DNA of 39,727 nt from Cohnella sp. CFH 77786 (lineage in GTDB: Bacteria > Bacillota > Bacilli > Paenibacillales > Paenibacillaceae): contig NZ_WJIB01000027.1 in assembly GCF_019400745.1 (NCBI RefSeq), positions 1 through 39,727 of the forward strand, read 5' to 3'. Shown here one piece after another: positions 29,825 to 36,794 of this stretch. The notes under the pieces were generated by a model. That model ran no database searches. It saw only the letters and a list, made by a program, of their open reading frames with translations, and was not told where the DNA came from. Position 1 is the stretch's first letter, and the number at the start of each line of letters is the position of its first letter. The position numbers and the translations under genes were made by a program.

Positions 29825-31000
29825 TTGAATCAAGTGGTAAGAAAAAGCTCGGTGGATATTGGTAACTCTCGGATCAAGGCGGTTTTCGGTGACGGTCCGG
29901 ACGTGCTGGACATGCCTAACGTAGTCGCTGCTCACAGCGAGGACCGCGAGATTATCCAGGGCGAAGCCCCGAAGGATGCGCTTCACGTCAAAATCGTTTC
30001 CGGTGCGTTGAATAACGGCAAGGGTGGAGCCGCTACATATGTGGTTGGTAATCTGGCCGCAGCTCAACACCAAAATGACGAGCTGACATACGAGGATGCA
30101 AAATCCGTTCACGATCAGCCGGTGGTCATGCTGCTTTCTTCTTTAGCATTCGACGCGGCGAACAACGCTTCCTTGTTTAAGGATGTCGATGGGGTTATCG
30201 AAGCCAACTATTTCTTGTCTACTGGCTTGCCGTTAGGCGAAGCAAAGAAGAAGGGAACGCGGAAAGCGTTCAAAGAGAAATTGAAGGGCAACTCTCACGA
30301 AGTAACTTTCCTGACAACGCCAGGTTACGAGAACAAGAAGGTACGAATCAAATTCTACGATGTGCTTGTTAATACGGAAGGCCATGCGGCAATGATCGAG
30401 CTTACGACAAAGAACGACGGATCGCCGCGCAATGAGGACTTAATCAATAAGATGGTTCTGATTCACGACATTGGCGGTCTTTCGACAGATGATGCCATTA
30501 TCAAACCGGACGGAACAGTGGACAATATCAATTCGGACGGCGAGAAAGAGGGGCTTTCGAGTTATTTAGACGAAATTATCCGGCGTGTCGATGATGAATT
30601 CGGCGTAAGGAAATATTTTAAGAGCCGGGGCGAACTCATTGAAAACCTGACGCATAAAGATCCGGAAGAAAAAATGCACGTCTGGATCAACTCGAACCGG
30701 CATTCGTTTAAGAACATTGTCGATGGCGTTCTTGGACGAGCTGCCAAAGCCCAATACGATCTTTTGAAAGAGATGTGGGCCAGGGTGCCTAGAATTCAGG
30801 TGGCGTACCTGATTGGCGGCGGCGCATCGATCCTGAAGGAGTACATTATCAAGCTCAACGAGAACGACCGGAAGTATATCATTAAGTTTGAGGAAAAGCC
30901 GGAAGATTCGATTTGGATGATTGTTCGGGCCTACCACAAGCTGCTTAACTTCTACCTTTCGGAAAACGGTATTCAGTTGACAGCAGCGACCAAAGAATAG
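29825..31000 (+). CDS. parM: ParM/Alp-type actin-like plasmid segregation protein
   Basis: 391 residues, TTG start at 29825 after AAGGAG. Actin-fold nucleotide motifs are visible: VDIGNSRIKAVFGDG (phosphate-1), LIHDIGGLSTDDAII (phosphate-2) and AYLIGGGASILKE (adenosine). Family members polymerise with ATP into filaments that push plasmid copies apart, bound through a small adaptor at a centromere. Adaptors are expected next to it: an RHH protein upstream (29472) and an acidic partner downstream (31014). The operator-bearing promoter fits autoregulation. Closest recognisable layout is ParM/AlpA-type of low-copy Gram-positive plasmids; no exact family is claimed. Confidence 0.9.
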   Translation: MNQVVRKSSVDIGNSRIKAVFGDGPDVLDMPNVVAAHSEDREIIQGEAPKDALHVKIVSGALNNGKGGAATYVVGNLAAAQHQNDELTYEDAKSVHDQPVVMLLSSLAFDAANNASLFKDVDGVIEANYFLSTGLPLGEAKKKGTRKAFKEKLKGNSHEVTFLTTPGYENKKVRIKFYDVLVNTEGHAAMIELTTKNDGSPRNEDLINKMVLIHDIGGLSTDDAIIKPDGTVDNINSDGEKEGLSSYLDEIIRRVDDEFGVRKYFKSRGELIENLTHKDPEEKMHVWINSNRHSFKNIVDGVLGRAAKAQYDLLKEMWARVPRIQVAYLIGGGASILKEYIIKLNENDRKYIIKFEEKPEDSIWMIVRAYHKLLNFYLSENGIQLTAATKE

Positions 31001-31013
31001 GTGTGATTCTCGG

Positions 31014-31442
31014 ATGGAAGAATTATTCGACATATCAAAGCCGGTATCGTTTAGGCTTCCCCAGGATACGGCGCAGCCGGTTCAGGACTTTCTAAACGAT
31101 CTGAAGCAACAAGAGGGGCGCAAGTACAGCAGCGCTTGCGCTTCCCTCTTTGTTTCAGCAATAAATGACAAGCTGTCGTCTACCGGTGGCGGCGAAAGAG
31201 TGGTTCTTCATCTTCCCGGCTCGATCACTCCGGAGCAAAGAGAATGGCTCAATGATCCAATGACAAAGCAAATGTTGGGTCAATGGATCTATCAAATGCT
31301 TACGCAGCCAGGACAACCAGCTTTCGGAATAATGCCAGGGAATGTAGCGGCAGAACCCGATAATACCGGTTCAGCAGGATTTCAAATTAAGAATAGCGTG
31401 ACAAGTAGTTTAGCGAGGAATTTGTTGGAAGATGACGAATAA
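31014..31442 (+). CDS. Putative ParR-like adaptor of ParM
   Basis: 142 residues, 13 bases after parM. The N-terminus (KPVSFRLPQDTAQPVQDFLNDLKQQEGRKYSSACASLFVSAIND) is a strand-helix-helix candidate. The middle is hydrophobic and glutamine-rich, and the tail is acidic (LARNLLEDDE), as in ParR-type proteins that touch the filament with a C-terminal peptide. Weak AGGTGTGA upstream suggests translational coupling with parM. Identity as the adaptor is inferred from position and layout. Confidence 0.6.
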   Translation: MEELFDISKPVSFRLPQDTAQPVQDFLNDLKQQEGRKYSSACASLFVSAINDKLSSTGGGERVVLHLPGSITPEQREWLNDPMTKQMLGQWIYQMLTQPGQPAFGIMPGNVAAEPDNTGSAGFQIKNSVTSSLARNLLEDDE

Positions 31443-31490
31443 GAAGAATAGGGGGCTTTAAGCCCCCCGAATAAGGAGGAATAAGGAACT

Positions 31491-31877
31491 ATGTTTAAGG
31501 CGAAACTTGCGTTCTATGGGTTTCTGGCATTGCTTTTCTTCGGAGTCGGCCTTCCGGCGCTGAAGAACATTGGTGATGGTTTTCAGAAGGATATGTCCGG
31601 GATGATGGACCCGAACAAGATGATGAACATGCAGATCGATCCGAACGCTTCAAATATGGAGACATTCGTAAGAATGACACCGAACGGCTCCAAAGCGATT
31701 GTCGAAGAAGCGAACGGGTTTGGCTCCTTTATTGAAGGCGTGTTTACCTTCATTTTGGTGGCTGCGGTAGCTGTTGGCGTTCTTGTTTACTTGAACTATC
31801 GGGCGAAGGCCAAACATGAAGCTAAGTATCGTGACCGTTACGGCAGTTCTTATAACCGTTACGGCAGCAGATGGTAG
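31491..31877 (+). CDS. Two-pass membrane protein (128 aa)
   Basis: 128 residues from ATG 31491 after AAGGAGGAATAAGG. TM1 is FYGFLALLFFGVGLPAL and TM2 FIEGVFTFILVAAVAVGVLVYL. Between them is a Met/Asn/Asp-rich stretch (MSGMMDPNKMMNMQIDPNASN), probably outside. The tail is basic and tyrosine-rich. It starts a cluster of four small membrane proteins leading to the coupling ATPase. Not recognised; possibly part of a membrane DNA-translocation complex. Confidence 0.68.
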   Translation: MFKAKLAFYGFLALLFFGVGLPALKNIGDGFQKDMSGMMDPNKMMNMQIDPNASNMETFVRMTPNGSKAIVEEANGFGSFIEGVFTFILVAAVAVGVLVYLNYRAKAKHEAKYRDRYGSSYNRYGSRW

Positions 31878-31891
31878 GGGAGGGGATCGGA

Positions 31892-32089
31892 TTGGAAGTC
31901 CTGGTATTCTTCGCAGTAGTGTCTCTCGTCGTATGGCTCGGTATCTCGGCCTTCGCTGGAATCAATAATTGGACGATGGAGCGCAAATTCATTCGGCACT
32001 ATGATGGAAAGTACGGTAAAGGCAGCTACAAACGGGAAAGTCGGCTGGCAAAAGCTGAGCAGCGCAAACAACAACAATATTCTCTGTGA
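31892..32089 (+). CDS. Single-pass small membrane protein (65 aa)
   Basis: TTG 31892 is preferred because GGGGAGGGG lies 6-7 bases upstream; the upstream ATG 31871 overlaps the previous stop and lacks a site. 65 residues: one TM (VFFAVVSLVVWLGISAFAGI) then a basic cytoplasmic tail (KRESRLAKAEQRKQQQ). Small anchor-like protein of unknown function. Confidence 0.62.
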   Translation: MEVLVFFAVVSLVVWLGISAFAGINNWTMERKFIRHYDGKYGKGSYKRESRLAKAEQRKQQQYSL

Positions 32090-32111
32090 AAACAGAAAGG
32101 GGCAAATGAAG

Positions 32112-32423
32112 ATGAAATTCGACAATCTGTTGTATAGCGGTAAGACGTATCGGAATGTGATCCTGGCAGCGGTGATCCTCGTTGTGTTGGCCAGCGGTTC
32201 GATTCAAAATGTTTCTTCGGAAAATCCTGTATCGCTGTGGGCGTTCGCTTGCTTCTCCTATGCAGTTATCACCTTGACGGCAAGTTTGCTGAATCTGCTT
32301 TATACCAGCATTACAGACCATTTCGCCAGGAAAGAAGCGATTGCCAAGTGGGAGCGCCGGATGAAGCGTAAGGAAGAAAATCGGATCTATGTATCCCTGC
32401 AAGATGAACCGATCCGGCACTAA
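32112..32423 (+). CDS. Small two-pass membrane protein (103 aa)
   Basis: 103 residues from ATG 32112 (GGGG 9 bases upstream, preferred over ATG 32106). TM1 is NVILAAVILVVLASGSI, TM2 SLWAFACFSYAVITLTASLLNLLY, then a basic tail (KWERRMKRKEENR). Unrecognised. It is followed by a T8 run (32424-32431) without a clear hairpin. Confidence 0.65.
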   Translation: MKFDNLLYSGKTYRNVILAAVILVVLASGSIQNVSSENPVSLWAFACFSYAVITLTASLLNLLYTSITDHFARKEAIAKWERRMKRKEENRIYVSLQDEPIRH

Positions 32424-32489
32424 TTTTTTTTACAATCGACGTAACACGATTAAGCCTGAAAAGAAGTTACGAAAGGAAGGGGAAGGGAA

Positions 32490-32687
32490 ATGATTCTAAA
32501 ATGGTTCTTCTCGCAGATCGTGCAGCTGTTGGTCGTGGCTGTTGTCGGAATCATCATGATTAACTACACTATCGGAATGGACAACTTTGTTAGCATGATT
32601 CATCAAGCGAAGGATAGTTTCCAGATGATCCGGGATATGCAAAACCAGCTCGGAAACTTCGATATTAACAGTATGATGAACTACTAG
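32490..32687 (+). CDS. Single-pass small membrane protein (65 aa)
   Basis: 65 residues from ATG 32490 after AAGGGGAAGGG. N-terminal TM (LKWFFSQIVQLLVVAVVGIIMI), then an amphipathic helical tail rich in Met/Gln/Asn (SFQMIRDMQNQLGNFDINSMMN). It precedes the coupling ATPase by 10 bases, so stoichiometric assembly with it is plausible. Function unknown. Confidence 0.65.
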   Translation: MILKWFFSQIVQLLVVAVVGIIMINYTIGMDNFVSMIHQAKDSFQMIRDMQNQLGNFDINSMMNY

Positions 32688-32697
32688 GGGGATCTGC

Positions 32698-35106
32698 ATG
32701 GAAAGTCTCTTAATGGGTATCTTGGGACCGGCTTTCACAATGCTTGTACTGGCAGCTGTCGCCTTTGCATTCATTTGGTGGATCGCGGGACCGCAATTAG
32801 CCTTTGCCTTCGCCGGAAAGTGCATTCGCGGTGTAACGTGGGTGCTGAAGATCGTTTTCATGACATTATCTTTCGTGTTCCGGCGATTCTTCTTCATGTC
32901 GAAGGAATATGTCAAAGACGACAAAAACCAAAACGCCGTATGGAATGCCACAGGCGCAGCCGTTGGGATCGCGACGATTTTATACTTGATCGGATCGTTC
33001 CGGACGATCTACGAAGTCTACACATGGCAAGATGACGGCTGGTTGATTCTCGGATTCATTGGGCTAGCGTCCATTCGGGGATCATTCATTATCAGCAATG
33101 CGCCGTTTATGAAGGCAACAAAATTCACGAAAGAATGGGCAAGTGTCCTGGCTGAAGGATTATGCGGCCTTGCCTTCGCAAGTGCAATCGTAAACCTGGA
33201 ACTTTATTTCTTTCATGAACAGTTCCCGAAAATATCTCTTATAGCTGCACTCATAATTTACCTGGCATTCCTCTCCTACATAGCCGTCAAGCTAACGGAA
33301 GGAGCCGGTGGAACATCGGTGCTGGATCAATTTGAGGATGCACAGAATAGAGCCGGTGAAGGTGGATCTATCATTAGGCAGCGCGAGAAAGCCGATATGC
33401 ACGTTGCTAATACTAAGCCGAACTTAACGAAACCGAAGTCGGAACCGATGATTATTCCGGAAGTGTCACGCTACCAGCATATGCAAGTCATCGGTCCAAC
33501 CGGTACCGGTAAGTCGATCCTACTGAACAACATGGCGACACAGGATATTCTTGATCCGGGAACCGGCCTTGTCGTTCTGGAACCGACGAAAGACGTGGTA
33601 TGGGGCTTGCGTGCAATATGCCGGAAGGTTGGCCGTAAGTTTTTCTTCATCGATCCGACCGATCCGAAATCAGACATTATCAATCCGTTGGACGGCACCG
33701 ATATTGACAAAATCTGCGTTATGAACGCTAGAGCCTTTTCCGGATACCTGGGAAACAACGCGAACCAATTTTATAAGGAAGAACAAGAAAATGCCCTTAT
33801 GATGGCGATTAAGGTTGCGAAAGCTGTAAAGGGCGATGAAGCAACATATGAAGATTTACGAGAGATTGTTAGGCCGATCAACAAGGCGCTACGGCAGCAG
33901 TATTTGAAGCAGATCGCAGATCCGGACATTCGCAACGATCTGGCCGAATTTGCGGAAATGTTTGAAGATCCGAAGATGGCACCTGAAGCAAGACGAAATT
34001 ACCAGGGCTTGAATACCTACCTGAAGAAGTTGACCGGCAACAAGCACATGCGCCGGATGCTTTGCTCCAAAAGCACACTCAAATTGAAGGACGTATTCGA
34101 TAACGGTCATGTTCTTTTGATTACAACCGACTATCCGGAATTGCTGGATCTCGGTTTCGTGCTTGGCCGCTTAATGATAAACATGCTTCAGACCGAAACC
34201 TTCAATCGAGCCGGTATTCCTGATTCGATCCGGGACACGCTGCCGCCGATGGCCGTCTACGTGGACGAGGTACAGAACTATGTAAGCGAACCGTTTGCTG
34301 AAATCTTTGAAATGGCACGGAAAGCCAAGATGATGATGCACATTTTCCATCAGGGGCTTGCGCAGCTCCGGAAGATCAGCGAACGTCTGGAAGAAAGTAT
34401 CTTCGACAATGCGCGGCAGAAGGTTATTTTCGGTGGTACGAACATAAAAGACTGTGAAATGTTCTCGGAGAAGATTGGCCAGTTTTGGGAGAACATTACG
34501 ACCAATAGTCAGGCCGTATTCAATCCCTTGCAGATAAACACCATGAAACGGGAAGAGCTTCGCATGAGAATGCGTCCGGATCAAATTCATAAGCTCCCAG
34601 GCTTCAACACAAAAACCTTTGATCCAGCCGAAGTGCTTTGCTTGTTCGTAATCAATAACGTCATTGAGGACGAACAGATCGGCTTGATCGGGCCGCTGCC
34701 GAAGCACATTTTCCGCGATTCCGAAGAAATGACCAAGGCCATTATCGACAATCAAGCCGCAGCTGCATCCATTGCCGAAGTCGCCGCCGCAAACGATTCC
34801 CCTAGTGACGAAAACGAAAATGTCAATTATACTTACACTGATAACGACGATGAAGTTGACAAGGACGGCGAAAACGAAGGGGAAGTCATTGAGGATGCAC
34901 AAGAGGAATCGACGCAGCAGCAGGGAGGAAAACGACGCAGAAGAAAGCGCGGTGCTTCAAAGACTCCGGATAATGGGGCAGCTGTTGAAGATGAAAATAC
35001 CCTTGCCCTCAATGACATGCACGAGCAGCAGAATAACCATGCCGACCAGGACAAAGGACTGTCGGATGACGAAATGCTGCTACTGATGCACGACGACGAT
35101 AAGTAA
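32698..35106 (+). CDS. VirD4/TraG-type coupling ATPase
   Basis: 802 residues. The first 205 hold about five hydrophobic helices, then a cytoplasmic P-loop domain: IGPTGTGKS at 265-273 (Walker A), VYVDEVQNY near 521-527 (Walker B), and the TraG/TraM-recognition pattern HQGLAQLRKISERLEESIFDNARQKVIFGGTNIKDCE around 555-590. The C-terminal about 110 residues are very acidic, then basic and low-complexity, likely a substrate- or partner-docking tail. Such enzymes pump DNA or protein substrates into a type IV secretion channel. Unusually there is no VirB4, VirB6 or canonical relaxase nearby, only small membrane proteins. The gene follows a ParM block, so transfer and partition may be linked. Confidence 0.85.
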   Translation: MESLLMGILGPAFTMLVLAAVAFAFIWWIAGPQLAFAFAGKCIRGVTWVLKIVFMTLSFVFRRFFFMSKEYVKDDKNQNAVWNATGAAVGIATILYLIGSFRTIYEVYTWQDDGWLILGFIGLASIRGSFIISNAPFMKATKFTKEWASVLAEGLCGLAFASAIVNLELYFFHEQFPKISLIAALIIYLAFLSYIAVKLTEGAGGTSVLDQFEDAQNRAGEGGSIIRQREKADMHVANTKPNLTKPKSEPMIIPEVSRYQHMQVIGPTGTGKSILLNNMATQDILDPGTGLVVLEPTKDVVWGLRAICRKVGRKFFFIDPTDPKSDIINPLDGTDIDKICVMNARAFSGYLGNNANQFYKEEQENALMMAIKVAKAVKGDEATYEDLREIVRPINKALRQQYLKQIADPDIRNDLAEFAEMFEDPKMAPEARRNYQGLNTYLKKLTGNKHMRRMLCSKSTLKLKDVFDNGHVLLITTDYPELLDLGFVLGRLMINMLQTETFNRAGIPDSIRDTLPPMAVYVDEVQNYVSEPFAEIFEMARKAKMMMHIFHQGLAQLRKISERLEESIFDNARQKVIFGGTNIKDCEMFSEKIGQFWENITTNSQAVFNPLQINTMKREELRMRMRPDQIHKLPGFNTKTFDPAEVLCLFVINNVIEDEQIGLIGPLPKHIFRDSEEMTKAIIDNQAAAASIAEVAAANDSPSDENENVNYTYTDNDDEVDKDGENEGEVIEDAQEESTQQQGGKRRRRKRGASKTPDNGAAVEDENTLALNDMHEQQNNHADQDKGLSDDEMLLLMHDDDK

Positions 35107-35123
35107 GGGTGGGGTATTCCGGT

Positions 35124-35528
35124 ATGGTCCAAGGGTTTATAAAGCAAGCCGAAGCAAAAAGTGCTGATGAACTAATTCATGAGCTGAAAACGAACCAAAA
35201 TTACACTGTGGAGCAGCAGGGCGTAATGATCGTCAAGCTCATGGAAAAGAAGAATTTACTTCGGCACATGGATGTTGCTGAAATCCTTGGATTAAGCCGG
35301 TCGTATGTATCTATTCGGATCGCGAAGGCTCTGAAGCAGTACCCGGAGCTTCCGCGCCCTAAGCGCAAAATGGGTCGGCCACGAAACCGGACTATTGAAT
35401 TGGACGAGTTTATTCCGGGTCAGAAAATACCGATCCGGCTGGTTGTCAAAGATGGCAGCAGAACAAGCGATGAGCAAGTGAAGAAATACTTGGAGCTGGC
35501 CGTCAAGAATTGGCCGAAACAGCCCTAA
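35124..35528 (+). CDS. KorB/ParB-like HTH protein
   Basis: 134 residues from ATG 35124 (GGGG 9-10 bases upstream; GTG 35109 is too close to that site). RHMDVAEILGLSRSYVSIRIAKALKQYPEL is a clear ParB/KorB-type helix-turn-helix. A basic linker (RPKRKMGRPRNR) and small C-terminal domain follow. No N-terminal ParB nuclease/CTPase motif is present. It closes the transfer/partition block and is probably its regulator. A GGTTAG/CTAAACC hairpin just after the stop could terminate transcription. Confidence 0.72.
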   Translation: MVQGFIKQAEAKSADELIHELKTNQNYTVEQQGVMIVKLMEKKNLLRHMDVAEILGLSRSYVSIRIAKALKQYPELPRPKRKMGRPRNRTIELDEFIPGQKIPIRLVVKDGSRTSDEQVKKYLELAVKNWPKQP

Positions 35529-35627
35529 TCTCTTTAATGGAGGGGTTAGGGCCTTCTCTAAACCTCGCCGTAACTACTTTATTCATCAAAAGTAATTTTA
35601 TATATAAAGATAAATTTGAAAATATGA

Positions 35628-35633
35628 TATAAT
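35628..35633 (+). promoter_or_regulatory. Extended -10 promoter of the 35651 gene
   Basis: TGA followed by TATAAT (35628-35633) in an AT-rich tract. Transcription would start only a few bases before the ribosome binding site AAGGAGG. Confidence 0.6.
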
Positions 35634-35650
35634 AGGAAGGAGGAACTATC

Positions 35651-35959
35651 TTGCTCAAAAGAATCAATGGATTTTTACGCAACATACAAACGGAAAGGGA
35701 GGGGATCGAAGTGCTGAATAACTGCCCGGAATGTAAAACCGGTGTCATGGAACCGCTTGGCTACATCGAAGTAAAGACCGGACCGGTATCTATCCATTTC
35801 GGCAGCGAAGCGCCGCCAAATGAACCGGCAATAGCCATTCTGATGTGCAGCAAAGAGATTTGCGGCTGCGTACACTTCGAGGGATCACCTGGTACTCTCC
35901 GATTTGTGAACGAGTTAAGGAGGTCGATGAAAGCCGTCAAAATGTCAGCAACTGGCTAG
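35651..35959 (+). CDS. Small cysteine-rich protein (102 aa; 82 from alternative start)
   Basis: TTG 35651 has AAGGAGG 8 bases upstream. A second in-frame start, GTG 35711, has GGGAGGGG 6 bases upstream, and either may be used. The core has CPECKTGVMEPLGY and later CSKEICGC, four or more cysteines that likely bind one zinc. Between them are beta-like segments (VKTGPVSIHFG). Function unknown. It is independently promoted between the ATPase operon and the surface locus. Confidence 0.65.
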   Translation: MLKRINGFLRNIQTEREGIEVLNNCPECKTGVMEPLGYIEVKTGPVSIHFGSEAPPNEPAIAILMCSKEICGCVHFEGSPGTLRFVNELRRSMKAVKMSATG

Positions 35960-36020
35960 TAGGAATTTGTCGTTTGTTGTAGTATTAGAGAACTAACATC
36001 ATTTAGGAGGATCAGACCAT

Positions 36021-36674
36021 ATGAAGAAAAAACTTGCAATCGTAACTTTATTGGTTTCCTTATTCTTGACGGCCAGCACTTCGGCATTTGCAGCCGATAA
36101 TGAAGATTGGTTTAAGGCAATCATCGATAACAAAAAACTGTTCGATCAGTACATCGAAAAGGGACACTACCAAAACGGGGAAATGCGGATCTTCCTTACC
36201 GGCACTTCCAATGAAGTAAGGCCGGACGTTCCTGGGCCGTCTTGTGACGGCTGCTCCGTAACCTATCCCTATATCTATCGCGGCGCAGACGGCGAGTATA
36301 AAACGGGCCTTCTCGATGGGTACGTTCTTCGTGGAAACTTCTACATTGGCAGGGACGCTCTTGCGGATTTCCCGTTGTTCAAGAGCGTTACATACAAACC
36401 GGCTAAGAAGGATACAGAACAGACAGAAATCGATGTGGCCGTTACGGATGATGTTTACGCAATGCTAGGATCTGTTGGTCATGATTATATGCAGGTCAAT
36501 GGCCAAAGCCAGCTCCGCGACGAATTCACTTCAACAGTTATGGCAAATGGTCATTTCCCTTTAAGATGGGGATTGTCTGAAGCAGGAATTCAGGTTGCAT
36601 ATTCCAAGTCCGAACAAACAATCTATGTTGGAAATGTTCCCTCTAAAGTGGCAGCTGAAGAACAAGCGAAATAA
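36021..36674 (+). CDS. Secreted stalk-domain protein, paralogue of 1562-2086
   Basis: 217 residues from ATG 36021 with a strong TTTAGGAGG site. Signal peptide KKLAIVTLLVSLFLTASTSAFA, cut near residue 24. The mature part has a CDGC pair (like CSPC in the 1562 protein), then LLDGYVLRGNFYIGRDAL and a C-terminal HFPLRWGLSEAGIQVAYSKSEQT stalk-type repeat. Similarity to the 1562 product in order and motifs suggests duplication around the adhesin-sortase pair. It is followed by its own terminator, so it is transcribed separately. Possible surface accessory or assembly factor for the adhesin; this is inference. Confidence 0.82.
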   Translation: MKKKLAIVTLLVSLFLTASTSAFAADNEDWFKAIIDNKKLFDQYIEKGHYQNGEMRIFLTGTSNEVRPDVPGPSCDGCSVTYPYIYRGADGEYKTGLLDGYVLRGNFYIGRDALADFPLFKSVTYKPAKKDTEQTEIDVAVTDDVYAMLGSVGHDYMQVNGQSQLRDEFTSTVMANGHFPLRWGLSEAGIQVAYSKSEQTIYVGNVPSKVAAEEQAK

Positions 36675-36703
36675 TACAGGGACAACTAACCGAACCGGTA
36701 AGG

Positions 36704-36735
36704 AGCCCAAGTTATTCATGTACTTGGGCTTTTTT
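36704..36735 (+). terminator. Intrinsic terminator of the 36021 gene
   Basis: AGCCCAAGT (36704-36712) pairs with ACTTGGGCT (36722-36730), followed by T6. Between it and the adhesin start lies a GTGAC/GTCAC inverted pair (36759-36763/36772-36776), perhaps an operator. Confidence 0.88.
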
Positions 36736-36794
36736 ATATCAAAGCTGTAACAAATAAAGTGACGAAAATGTGTCACGAGAAAAGGGAGATATTC

